A DNA stretch of 64,000 nucleotides from Isochrysis galbana. Taxonomy: Eukaryota; Haptophyta; Isochrysidales; Isochrysidaceae. Shown here piece by piece: positions 1 through 11,100 of this stretch (its first letter is position 1; each line of letters begins with the position of its first letter). The stretch is from assembly GCA_018136815.1 (NCBI GenBank), contig CM030937.1, positions 3,966,226 to 4,030,225 of the forward strand, read 5' to 3'. A model generated the notes under the pieces. It was not told where the DNA came from and searched no databases. It worked only from the letters and a program-made list of their open reading frames with translations. The position numbers and the translations under genes are program-made.

Positions 1-150
1 GAAAAAAACACTGTTCCTGTGTTTCACATGTAGGCTCGTTACCCGGGATCAGCCAAGGGACCTGGTCGCCTGCCAGCAGAACGACATTGACACCATCCAC
101 AGGATCGAGGACGAGGAGAAGGAGACAAAGACGAAGATGATGAAGATTTA
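1..150 (+). pseudogene. C-terminal piece of a mobile-element ORF
   Basis: The frame ending in TAA at 148-150 reads LVTRDQPRDLVACQQNDID, then TIHRIEDEEKE and a Lys-rich tail. The same peptide is encoded at about 40950-41060, and DNA similarity continues past the stop (180-345 resembles 41110-41300), so this is the 3' part of a dispersed element. The window edge removes its start. I do not recognise the protein family. Confidence 0.6.
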
Positions 151-179
151 AAGGCTGCTTAGCTGCAGGTGTTCCGTGA

Positions 180-520
180 CGGTGACGGTCTGAAAGGCGT
201 GTTCTGAAAGGGCGCGCGGCGCGGCGCGGTGTGCGATGTGTCCACCGTAGGATTAAAGTATGTTTTGTTGTATAAATGACTATGGACATTTGATGGCTCC
301 ATTTGAGCGACGTCCCATGATTGACGGAACGACACCTTAGCTTCAAGGTGTAAGTGTAAAAGGTGTAAGGTGTGCGGGCGTATGGCGTATGGGTAAGTGC
401 AAGTGCGAATAGTGAATAGTGCGCTGCGGGTTGTCAGTGTCAGTTGGTACGTTGGTACCAGGCTAGTGGCTAGTGGGAGTAGCGTTACTAATACTCAGTT
501 GTTTATTATCATTGTTATAT
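180..520 (+). repeat. 3' non-coding part of dispersed repeats
   Basis: The stretch around 285-345 (acatttgatggctcc followed by a block ending acggaacgacacct) recurs at 15585-15640, 41230-41300 and, reversed, at 12010-12085. The block at 455-515 (gtaccaggctagtgg ... ctcagttgtttattat) matches retroposon 3' ends at 6905-6955 and 36820-36870. No gene is seen here. Confidence 0.6.
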
Positions 521-576
521 CCGCGAGACGTCACGAGACGTAGCATGCAGCATGCAGCATCTAAATGAAACACCGG

Positions 577-645
577 GTCCGTTGCCGTCGAGGGCACGGG
601 TCCCACGGCACTAAGTTTATACTCCGCCGACAAGAAAACGCTGAC
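577..645 (+). promoter_or_regulatory. Putative core promoter module, copy 1
   Basis: The order is CCGTTGCCG, then GGCACGG, then CACTAAGTTTATACT (TATA-like), then CAAGAAAAC. The same blocks in the same order lie just upstream of the P450 (13648-13783), FUBI-RPB12 (17708-17893) and GPx-like (54604-54736) genes, each time pointing towards the gene. Here the module ends 45 bp before the ATG at 690. A promoter role is inferred from position and the AT-rich core; a repeat that happens to sit upstream of genes is the alternative. Confidence 0.5.
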
Positions 646-689
646 GCCTGCCCCCCGGTGCCCGAGTATTTGATGCCGTCGGCGTTCGG

Positions 690-1892
690 ATGGCAGGCGG
701 CAGTAGATGCAGCACCCCGTCCTGGCCCTCCTGCGCCGGACACCACGCGCAGTTGCTGCTCCACGACGTGAATGCGCCAATTCACCATCACCATCACCAG
801 TGCCGATTCAAATTCGGTGCCAGCTGGGACAGGTCGCCGATGGCATCAGTGTTGGATGAGGCGGATTATCTCACCATCTGGATTGGACCCCCATCGCAAC
901 GGTTCGGGCCTCGATTCAATGAGTTTTGGCACGGGCATCTTCTGTCCCACACGAAGACTCGCAACTCAACCGTCGTGTACTACGCATACATCGTGGCGGG
1001 ACTCGCTCGGCACATGGCTGGATTGCAGGATTGCGATGTATCAGATTCTCCTACGAAATCATTATGCGTTCATGGCGCTGATTTCATCCGTAGCCATCAG
1101 GCAGATATTCTTGAGCTGTACAGTCACTTTGCCAACGAGACTGCGACACGTCTTGGTCGTTCGTCCGACAGCATCTGGCTCATCGAGCCTGATTGGTATC
1201 AGTACTCGCAGCAAAGCCAGAAAGGGGGAGGTCTTCCACACAACATGATGATTTCCTTGTACCACCGCATCAGCGTCGCGATTAGATCGCGGTTACCTCG
1301 TGCTCGCCTGTCTATTGACGTTTCCCCTTGGGCAAATGATCAGGATTCTTGGCTCACGGCATTCCTTGCAAACATTAAGGTGCTCTATGTGAGCCGTGTG
1401 ATATGCCGCTTTCATTTCTCTCTTTTCCCCCACTTTTCCACGCCCTAGGAGCTGCTAAGAGCAGATCGGTGCAAACAGACGACGTCAACTCTCAGATAGC
1501 CCGCCCCGCCCCGTTTCTTGATGCAGATAGACTTCTTGCACACATCAGGAGGACAATCTGCGGGAAATTCGACGTACGTGCGCCCGGGGCCATACAGTCG
1601 TCTAACGTGGCAAGACTTGCGCCACATTGGTGATGGAAGAGGAATCATAGCAGACACTGGCTATGGAGTCGGCGGGCTCGCGTCAGATGATGTCGGTTGG
1701 TTTGACGGCCATAACCTCCAGGAGCGTGTTGCGGACGGTGTGGTTGCATTGAGCACTGCATATGCAGGAAACGGTTGGTCGGAACGAGTTCGCAAGCTTC
1801 GACCAATATTACCATCGGTGCGAAGTTGCATGTCTACTCGGACGGTTCGCAAACAAACAACACAGCAACAGAAAGGAATGGTTGTGAAGTAG
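690..1892 (+). CDS. Secreted TIM-barrel hydrolase-like protein, two exons
   Basis: Exon 1 is 690-1379 and exon 2 is 1527-1892. The 147-bp intron begins AAG|gtgctc and ends ttgatgcag|ATAGAC, giving the continuous reading NIKIDFLHTSGG. Conserved-looking blocks are CRFKFGASWD, EADYLTIWIG, FNEFWHGHLL, STVVYYAYI, SIWLIEPDWYQY, LSIDVSPWA, FLHTSGG and IIADTGYGVGG. The run of strand-end acidic/aromatic motifs (IEPDWYQY, IDVSPW, IADTGYG) is typical of TIM-barrel glycoside hydrolases. It resembles uncharacterised secreted bacterial and fungal proteins with EPDFYQY and DTGYGVGG blocks; no GH family can be assigned from this. The N-terminus is uncertain: the first 35 residues include a His run and no clear signal peptide, so an upstream exon may be missing. 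The C-terminus after ILPS may also be spliced. Confidence 0.6.
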
Positions 1893-2248
1893 TCGTACGT
1901 GCAAGCCGATAGAAAACGCTAAATTCCCCATCGGCTCCAGCTGACGTCGGGGAGTCAATGCCATTCATAAGGCTCATGACAGTTTGCCGCTGGGGTGGAT
2001 TACGTCGAATAACCCACATTCGTGTGTGTAATTAAACTACACCTATGCAAAGAAAATGAAACTAAATTCGATGGTCCACTTTCGACGGGACGCGACTGCG
2101 CCTGGTTGCCCAGCCCAAGGACGATGGTGCGGGGCCAGCGTCGACACCACCCTCCGGCAGAAACTCAGGGCGGAGATAATGGGGGGTGGCACTCACACAT
2201 AGACCGCAGACACAGACCCCCTTGTTTCACCTCATGTCAGATTGGCGG
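1893..2248. other. Intergenic, no gene seen
   Basis: Only short shadow frames are present, without motifs or splice-linked continuity. No repeat shared with the rest of the window was noticed. Confidence 0.5.
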
Positions 2249-2811
2249 AACTGAGTTTATACTTTGTTGACCCATGGGGGGGCACGAGCCGAGACACATC
2301 GTAAACAGGCGCGAGTATTACCTTTTCTCGAGTCAGATCGTGTCGTTCTTTTGTCGCGCTTTTCTCGTCGTTCTCTTCGTTCTCATACGGGCGTGCGTCG
2401 CCTGCGCGCGCCATGGTCACCCTCTGAGGGGACCCTCGGGTCCCCTCAAAGGGCCAGCTGGGGCAGCTCAGGGGGCAGTGGAGGCTGGGGCTGTGCCCCC
2501 GGCCCTCCCTAGCCTTTCCCTCGCTGGCCTCGCTGGCCTCGCTGGCCCTGGAAGCCTTCCTGGCGGCTCGAGTGGTTTGTGCTCAGTGGTGAAGGGTGTG
2601 TGTCAGTACGATGGGGGACCAGTGCAGGCGAAGGCGTGCGGCGCGCGGCGCGCGCTCGGCGAGAGTCTGGACAAGTGTGGTGCCAGCTCAGCCCTTGCCA
2701 GCTGGCAGGGGCTGAGGATGAGTGTGCAGGCCCACCCAGGGGCCAGGGGGTGTCTGCGATGGAGGGAGAGGGGCGCGAGGCCCCCATGACCCCTACTTTA
2801 TAAAAGTAGGG
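2249..2811. mobile_element. Two hairpin-headed retroposon ends, facing each other
   Basis: On + a 5' head starts at 2249 (AACTGAG / TTTATA / CTTTGTT, imperfect stem) with ATGG at 2274. On - a second head lies at 2791-2811, a perfect 9-bp stem CCCTACTTT/AAAGTAGGG with its ATG at 2787-2785. Sequence between (agccccagcctccactgccccctgagct and its complement) is the body shared with copies at 6300-6370, 28920-29000 and 60930-60970. Open frames inside are GC-driven and repeat-associated, so they are not called as genes. Confidence 0.65.
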
Positions 2812-3000
2812 TGGGGTGGGAAATAGTGGTTAAAAAGACTGAGTGACCGGGCTAATAGTCTATCAAACTCATTTCAACACCTCCGTTTTTGAGGATTCTA
2901 TCTGGCCCCCAATGAGTCACTGTACAAAAGTGCCCACTTTCCTTAGTTATCCCTGGCATAAAGGCATCGCTCGACCATTTGGTAGTTGCCGCGTCGATGT

Positions 3001-5325
3001 TTAGGGCTCGCGAATGCTCGAGAGGGGCCCGTAGGGGAATAGCTTTTTCGGACCCTTGTCCGGGCTACCTGGTCTCACGTCATCAGATTCTACCAATGAG
3101 TCGCATGCTTGATGCCAGCTCTCGCCTGGCAGCCTCCCACCCGGACGTGTTGGCCTCGGGAGATGATTGTACTTGTCTTTCGTCGACTTGGGAGGTGAGC
3201 CAGAGACATTCTCGCCTCGGGTCGATGAGTCACCGGTAGAATCCGCCGTAGACGCGAGAATCGTGCGGCTTGGATCTCGCATCCTCGAAGGCGGGTCGGA
3301 TGCAAACGGGGACGCTTTCAATTTGTGGGGTGAAGCGCCGGCCACATCGCTTTCGCCAAAGGATGAGGGCCAGCCAGACGCAGCCTTGACTTCCAAATAT
3401 TCGGCTAGTCCCCAAATTCCTCCCTCTCTACCAATGCCAGATTCCTTGACACCACCAAAAGGTGCGCCCGCCGGATGGGAAATACCGTTGATCTCGATCA
3501 TACCCGCCTTTAAGCGACGCGCGAGACGACGGGCACGGTGAGGGTCGGAGGTCTGCATACACGTGGAGGGATGGCGGTCAAATTCGAGTTCTTCCAAGAG
3601 CGGCACACCCATCCATCTAGGGCGTCTAATATCACCTGGACGTATGAGGTGAGGCCATATGGCGTGTCATTGGCTATGGCAACGGCGTCATCCTCGTCGT
3701 CGAAAGGGATAATGCACAAAACAGGCCCAAAGACCTCTTCTCTGGCAATGGTGTGGCTGGAGTTGTCCACGTCTGCAAATAGTGTCGGGCGCACGTAGTA
3801 CCCAATCTCGAATCCAGCAGGCCGGCCCGGGCCACCAACCAACAGAGTTGCACCTTCCTCAATGCCTGTGTAGATTAGTCGTTGCACATGCTCAAACTGC
3901 TTTGCATTGACAACGGGGCCAATGTGCCCACCCTTAAAGTCAGGCGACTGGACCTGATGGTGATCCCACAATAAGGGGGTAGAAGTGAGGATGCGTGGAT
4001 TATTGCCATCTAGAGGATGTGCGCGCTGCAACATCACATCCACAACGCAACTTGAGGGAAGCAGCACGGCAATCGCACTACTCAGATCTCAGGGTACGAG
4101 GAAATGTTCATCAAATAACACGTCGTATTGACGGACCTTGATGTCGCTGACAGCGGCGGCGGCAATACGCAGTGCTTCCTCGTATATTGTACGCTGAACC
4201 AACATGCGGCTAGGCGCATTGCAAGACTGTCCTGAGTTGCACATCATCTCTTCGACTCCGGCGCGGACGGTGCGCTCTAGATCTTCTACGTCTTGGAAGA
4301 TTAGGTTCGGCCCTTTCCCTCCAAGCTCAAGCGAGACGCGTTTGACGGTATCAGCTGCTGCCTTACTCACAGCAACGCCTCCGGCTTTGGACCCAGTGAA
4401 TGACACCATGTCAACCTCTGGATGGGCTGCAAGAGAGCTGCCTGCAACGAGGCCGTCGCCGTGGACCAGATTGAAGACTCCACGCGGGAAGCCCGATGCG
4501 TGTACAGCTTCCGCAAAGACAGATGCGGATAATGGCGCAAATTCTGAAGGTTTTAGAATCGTCGTGCAACCGGCTGCAAGAGCATAGGCTACCTTGAGCG
4601 TCACTTGATTCATTGGCCAGTTCCAAGGCGTGATCAAACCACAAACCCCAATTGGCATGTGGAGGATGTATGTTCCCTGCGCCGTCTTCAAGGTCGATCG
4701 CTCCCCAGATGTCCCACCTACCACCCCATTGGCACCTGGTGGACAAAATGCACTCTCGAATGAAAACGACTCCGCCACATCTGCCGCGTGATGGATGTGC
4801 TTCAGGCCAATGGCCGCCTGCATATGATTTGCCATTGTCGTTGGGGCACCCATCTCAAGAGTCATTGCGTCGGCAAGGGCCTAAATAGCGATGGTAGGGC
4901 AACGCATGTCTTAGGCACGATGCAACAAGAGTTGCATTAGCCGGTATGCTTGGCACGGGGTTCCAATGGCACACCTTCGACCTGGACTTGTACTCCTTCG
5001 CAAGACGCCGCAAGAGACCCACACGTTCTGCAGGACTTGTTTCCGCCCAGTCAGCAGATGCTGCCCGAGCGGCTTGCACCGCCCGGTCGACATCTTCTGC
5101 GCTGGCCATGTGAATCTCGTGGATGGGCAATTCAGTCGCTGGGTTAATCACGGGGAAGGTCGAGCACGGCTGTGTGGGCTTCACCCACGCTCCATTGATG
5201 TAAAAGCCATCAGGCAGAGGCCCTAGCCCGCTCAGAACGCTGGCGCCCCGCTGCTCTCGTCTCGGCAAGGTAGAGCCCCTCCGTCGCGTGAATCCGAGAG
5301 CACTCGTGTACGTCCTCATCATCAT
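3001..5325 (-). CDS. Aldehyde dehydrogenase (NAD(P)+), four exons
   Basis: Oxidises an aldehyde to the acid; the substrate cannot be told. Exons are 5325-4975, 4880-4137, 3953-3636 and 3552-3001, joined by GT-AG introns of 94, 183 and 83 bp. All junctions restore the family reading ([50 protein letters not shown]). Visible family motifs: TPWNWPMNQ (active-site Asn), FTGSKAGG (cofactor loop), LELGGKGPN (general-base Glu), [12 protein letters not shown] (nucleophile Cys), EEVFGPVL and [15 protein letters not shown]. The catalytic domain ends near LEYL-like EYLEVKAA. The frame then runs about 130 further residues of Ser/Pro-rich sequence to TAA at 3001, which is unusual and may be an unspliced intron or a real tail. 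The product would be about 653 aa against roughly 490 for the family. Confidence 0.9.
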
Positions 5326-5449
5326 TCCCTACGCCGGCTTTCTCAATCCCCTTCCTCGCTCTCTCCGCCCTCTCCCTCTCTCCGTTGCTGCCCGCCGCGC
5401 GGCGCGCTTCCACCGCTCGCGGCGCACGGACGGATGAGGTGGCGGCAGA

Positions 5450-6009
5450 TTGATTAAACTAAAAGTGGACATCCGAGGTCTCAGGGTTTTCTTTTTGGGG
5501 CTCCCCGCTTTGCTGCTGGGGGCCGCGCCATCCCCCCCCGGCCCCCTTCCGAGAGGGGCCCCTAGGGGAGGTCCTCTTTATTCCATACCCCTACCGAGGG
5601 GTGGGTGCTCAGAGGGGGGGGGGAAGGGGGGGGTGGGTGGGGGTGGGGGGGTGGGGGGGGTATCGGTCGAAGGGAGGCGAAGGTGTCGCCGGGGGGAGGG
5701 TGCCTCTTGGCATTTCCAAGACTTTCGCGAATTTTTTCAAAGATTTAGGTCGATCGAAGAAAGCGAAATTTAGGGCCGTAATTTGGGCGGGCGAGCGGCG
5801 AACGGGCCTCTACGAGCTTGTCTTTGCACTGTTGACTGTTGCGAGTGATGTGTTCTGACAATCAGGTCCTCGCGCGCTCGGATCAACTCCAGGCATCTTT
5901 GATGAGCCGCTACAACGGTCGCATCGTCACCTGAGAGGTGAGAGAGATCGTGCGCAGTTTGTTTTTGTTGTTTGTTGGGCTGCGGGCGGGTGGAATGTGG
6001 GATATGGGA
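5450..6009. other. Intergenic with long G-tracts
   Basis: A strongly G-skewed tract at 5583-5700 has many G runs of 4-12, able to form quadruplexes on the + strand. Flanking sequence shows no gene. Confidence 0.5.
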
Positions 6010-6028
6010 TATGTGATGGATGGCTAGA
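6010..6028 (+). repeat. Target-site duplication (left), 19 bp
   Basis: TATGTGATGGATGGCTAGA here is repeated exactly at 6956-6974, immediately flanking the retroposon 6029-6955. Confidence 0.85.
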
Positions 6029-6955
6029 CAAAACCTACTTTTATAAGTGGGGGTCAATGGGGGCCTCGCGCCCCCCTCTCTCCATTGCGGACACCCCCCG
6101 GGGTGGGCCCGTACATTCAACCCCAGCCCCTGCCCTCTGGCAGGGGCAGGGCACTCATCAATACAGCCCAGACCCCTAGTGGGCGCGGGCCGCGAGCCGC
6201 ACTCCCAGGCCCGCATGGGCCTACTCTCGTACTGACTCCCCCCCCCATCCCTGGTCGCCAGGCAGACAGGGGCCTCAGGGCGGCACCCAAGGCCAGCGAG
6301 GCGAGCGAGGGAGAGGCAGGAGGGGCCAGGGGCTGAGCCCCAGCCTCCACTGCCCCCTGAGCTGCCCTTGCTGGCCCTCTGGGCGCCCCTGAAGGACCTC
6401 TGAGAGCAGGCCATGGCGCGCCGCATGGCGACGCGCCGCAGGGACCGGGGCGGAAGAGAATGGAACGAGGGAGAGGGGGGGATTTGCACCCCCCCCGATG
6501 GAGTGTGGTGAGAAACGAGCCCCGTTTGCGTTAGCAAACGGGCGAAGGGGGGCGGCTGGCGACAGGAGAGGCGAGAAGAAGGGAGTGGCTCAAGACGTCC
6601 CTGTGGCAGGTATCGGGGGGCGCAGACATTTATTTCTTCGAGGACCGCTCGCGGCGCGAGCTGTAAGGGCCGTTCTCCTTTTTTGACGAGAGGTTCCTCC
6701 CCCCCCCCGGTGCTTTTTCCCGGAGAGTCGGCCGGCGTCGACCGGACCGCCTCAATGGGTTTTCCCTCATTTTAACTTGTGGGGAGTTAGAATGGGAGCC
6801 GGGGGCCTGCGAGGGGGGAGATGTGGAAGGGTGCATAGGAGTATGTATCTGTGACAACAGCACGCGCCAAGGTGTACGGGCAGGTGCGCTGAGGGCTGTC
6901 GTGTTAGTACCGGGCTAGTGAGAGTAGTGGTACTAATGCTCAGATAGATTATTAT
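6029..6955 (+). mobile_element. Hairpin-headed retroposon with 19-bp target-site duplication
   Basis: The head at 6033-6049 is CCTACTT-TTAT-AAGTGGG (one T-G pair), followed by ATGG at 6057. The body holds GC-rich repeated sequence and a hairpin at 6521-6544 (CCCGTTTGCG...GCAAACGGG). The 3' end reads taccgggctagtgag ... ctcagatagattattat. Direct 19-bp repeats flank both ends, the signature of target-primed insertion. No reverse transcriptase is encoded, so the element is non-autonomous. Its 6478-6955 part is shared with 36357-36900. Confidence 0.8.
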
Positions 6956-6974
6956 TATGTGATGGATGGCTAGA

Positions 6975-7727
6975 GGGCCGGTGGGCTGCGTGTGGCTGTG
7001 CAGGGACGGGGACTAAAGAAAGACTATAGTGCAGCGCAGCGCAAACCAAGAGAGAGAAATTTTGTTCAAAATGTAGGTGGGATGGATGCCAAAATGCCAA
7101 AAAAAATTGGGCGAGACAAGCGCGAAAGTCTTGGAATTGCCAAGGTGCCTCCCCACCCGGGCCTCCCGCGGCGACAACTTCGCCCGTGCACGAGGGAGCT
7201 CTGCTAGGCCAAGCTAGTCCGGCTCATCCTCTTTTTACACACGTTTCACTTGGTGATCTGAGGAGGTACTTGCTTCCTCAATCTTGACCTTCACCTTGGA
7301 GCTTGGAGTCAACAACAGGTAGTGAGAGGGCAGGCTTCTTCGTCTTCGCGCTTCGCGTAGAAGAATGAACGAATGAACGTGATCAACACGGAGCGTGCTG
7401 TTGCCGGGCCGCAGCCGCAGCGTGTGCCCTGAGATCATGCATTGTCGCAAACTTGCGCGAGCAGCAGCGCTGGGTTTCTGCCAGGGTGGTAGGAGGTGTG
7501 CGCATGTGCAGGCATCCCATGGCGCTCAGTGGGCACCAGGGACCCTGGTGCATGCGCGCGAGCGCAAGTGCGCACTCCGCCTCGGGCTCCGATGCACTGT
7601 CCACTGGACGGAGGAGGGACATTGGCGCGAGAGGAGGCAAAGAAACAAGGGGGGGGGGGGCGGGGTACAGAAGGGGGTAGGGCAAAGGGCGAGGGGGGGG
7701 GAGTTCTAATTTCTATATACATTTCAC
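6975..7727. other. Intergenic, no gene seen
   Basis: Only short overlapping frames on both strands, typical of GC-rich DNA. No domain motif or repeat pair was noticed apart from a purine-rich run at 7640-7705. Confidence 0.45.
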
Positions 7728-7790
7728 GGGGCATTTGTAAAAAAACAACCAAATTTGAGGTTGCAGCCTCTCAGAACCCTCCCACGCCCT
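7728..7790 (-). repeat. Short dispersed repeat upstream of the GH3 gene
   Basis: The sequence around ggggcatttgtaaaa ... ccaaatttgaggttgcag recurs reversed at 23545-23600, upstream of the secreted-protein gene at 22820-23389. Its role is unknown. Confidence 0.5.
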
Positions 7791-8169
7791 TTCAGCGCGC
7801 AAGAGGGAGTCGGCGACGGGTAGAGTGCTCTCGTTCCTTCTGCCCCCTGTTTCAGGTAGAATGCCTGCATGTACATCTCAGTTCACGGTTCCCTCTGTCT
7901 CCGTCGCCTCGAGCATGCGGCCGTTCCTTTCATCCCCTCACCGCATCACGGCCTCGAGGCTCGAGGCGACTCCCTCGAGGCACAGAATAAGTTCCTTGAG
8001 GGAAACAAGAAAATGATGCTCCTCGGCGGGCGCTCGCTCGCTCGCGGCAGGACGCGACCCCGGCAGCGAGGACGGCCAGCGCGGCCCCTCAGGCCTGCAA
8101 CCTCGTGCGCGCGCTCGTTTCGCGCGCACTGGCTCCGGACATCCTATTCAACCCCGGCACAAGCTGCAT

Positions 8170-11100
8170 ATGCGGACCGCAGCTGTGGCGTTGAAGCTGC
8201 TGTGCCTGCGGCTGCTCTATTGCAAGGCTGTCTCCATGGACGATCTGGAGGCAATGGCATTCATGGGTGGAGATGACCAACCGGCCGACGACGATCGATC
8301 CGTAGGTAGCTCTGCATCGCAGCCTTTATCACTGCAGAACCCAGTTTCCTATGGACCTGGTCCCTGTGATGGCCACTTCAAGTGGGCGAGTTGGTGCAAT
8401 ACATCAATGACTTTTCAGCAGCGTGCAGCAGCCCTGGTTGCGGCGTTGAAACCGCAGGAGAAATCCGGCCTTTTTACAAACGACGCAGCTTCCGTCCCCC
8501 GACTTGAGATACCTCAGTACAACTGGTGGAATGAGGCACTCCATGGCGTTGCGCGATCCGGTGTTGCAACATGCTTCCCGCAGGTGATTGGCATCGCCTC
8601 ATCTTTTAACAAGACTTTATACCATTTGGTAGCTGATGTCACAGCAACCGAGGCCAGAGGTAAACACAACAATCGCTCAGTATCATGGTGGAATCATGGG
8701 CTTACGCTTTGGGCACCCAACATCAACATCTACCGGGATCCGCGATGGGGCCGCGGACATGAGACTCCAGGCGAGGATCCTACTGTCAACCGAGAATATG
8801 CAGTTGCCTTTGTTCGTGGGCTCCAGGGGTCCCATCGAACCTACCTCAAGACAGCGGCTTGTTTGAAGCACCTTGGCTCGTATTCGGCTGAGTCCGGGAG
8901 GATGGCATTCGCTGCCATGGTAACACCTCAGGACATGGAAGACACATACTTGCCAGCCTTTGCGTCGGGTGTTGAGGATGGTCATGCCGTGGGGCTGATG
9001 TGTTCTTACAGCGCCGAAACCTATGGGGAGGGAAGCAATGGGCCAGGGAGCGACCGCCAACATGGCGCGGTGCCATCATGCGCCAACAAGGGCCTCATCC
9101 GCGATCTTGCTCGTAGCAAATGGGGCTTCAATGGATACGTCACTTCTGATTGTGGTGCGACAGCAGGAGTTGAAGTCGCACATGGATACTCTTCAGGGGT
9201 GGAGGCAACAGTATCCGCAGTGCTGCGCGCAGGTATGGACACTGATTGTGGCAAATATATGACTGCGGATGTCATGAATTCTCTTCTAGGAATCCCATCA
9301 ATATCGCGTCTGGCAGATGAGGCCCTCACTCGCCTTTTCAACGTGCAAATGCGCCTCGGGTTCTTCGATGAGCGCGCACGGGTTCCGTGGGGCGGATATG
9401 GCCCTGATGTTGTCAACATCCCAGCACATCAAGCACTTGCAAAGGAGGCTGCCACACAGTCGCTGGTATTGCTGAAGAATGCGCGTGTGACATCAAGTGG
9501 TCAGGCGACGCTCCCCTTGTCTGCAACTCTATGGAGCACAGGGAGGGCAGGTCAGGTCGCCGATGACATGTTGTCAAATGCTCCGCGTGACCGTTCGTCA
9601 TCACCCTCGCCCAAATACATTGCGGTTGTTGGGCGCAACGCTCTGGCCACGAAGAACATGCAGGGCAATTACTTTGGCACAGCCCCCTTCCTCATATCAC
9701 CGTGTGAAGGTATTAATGCTACTATTCAACCAGGCGGGAATGTCTATTGCGACGACGGCGCTGACGGTGGCCTAGCTGTACGTGAGGCCATTAGTCGTGG
9801 GCGAGTCGGTATAGTGGTACTTGTAGTCGGCCTCACGAGCAGAGGCGGACCCGACGGATCTCATCTCGACGAAGTCGAGGGAGGCGACCGCATCTCCCTA
9901 CGGCTTCCGGGGAATCAAGATGCGTATATCGCTTCGGTGTCTAGTGCTGCTGGGCGCAAGGGGATTCCTGTCGTGATGGTGGTCATGAGCGGCGGACCAG
10001 TTGACTTGAGTGCTGCCAAGGGAGATGACAATATCGGTGCCATCCTATGGTGTGGATACCCTGGACAAGCCGGCGGTGCAGCAATCGCCGATATTCTTTT
10101 CGGTGTGGCCAGCCCCGCTGGTCGCCTGACAGTGACATGGTACTCCGACTCGTATTCGAAACGAGTAAATCTTTTGGACATGCATATGAGACCGAACGCA
10201 ACCACGGGCAACCCTGGGCGCTCCCACCGCTTCTTCACTGGCACCCCCATCTTCCACTTTGGACATGGCCTCTCGTACGGCATCGTGCGCGTCTGGCCGC
10301 CTGCTATAAGCCTAAGTGCTGGAAGCCTCAACATCATCAAGGACGAGAGTGCGCGGCATGTGACGCGAAGTCACTCACGTGTAATCGGCACAGCGCGGAT
10401 CTATTTGAAGAATGCGGGGGATCGTCGAGTTCAGCATTCCGTCCTCTTATACGGCGGGTTGCCACTTTCCGAAGAGGCACGCCGAGTTCTAGGCGCACCA
10501 AATCATGTTCTTATCGATTTTGATAAAGTTGAGCTCGAGCCGGGTGAAAGCGCGGATGTGATCATCAAGATCCGGGCTTACGATCTTACTTACGCAGACG
10601 TCAAGGGGAAACGCGTCGCAACTCCAGGTCTGTGGCGATTCTGGACAGGAGCTGCAAATGAAGGTCAGGTTGACGGGGCGATCATCAGTGTGGTTCGAAT
10701 CGCAAACGATGCCATTGTGGCACATCAGCTGCCGCCCTTTCCTCCGGTACAACCGATGAGCTCACCACCACCAGCACCGCGACCGCCCCTACTTCCACTG
10801 CAACCACTTTCACCTCCCGTATCCCCACTACCGTTGCCACCGCCACCAAACCAGCAACTTGTCGCAAACGCGACTTCCCCGTCAACCATATGGCCGCACA
10901 TCGGTAATGAAGTGCCAATACCATTTCCGCTCCTCATGCTGATTGATGTGGCTGCCTTGTGTTGTTGTGTTGCAACACTTGTCTGGGCCTATAGACGGTC
11001 CCGGGGTGATGACCTCACGCTTCTCAATGCTCGAGGCTATACGTATACGTCAAACATTGACAGCTGGGTAGACGAAGGCAACCGACATGGCATCCTGCAT

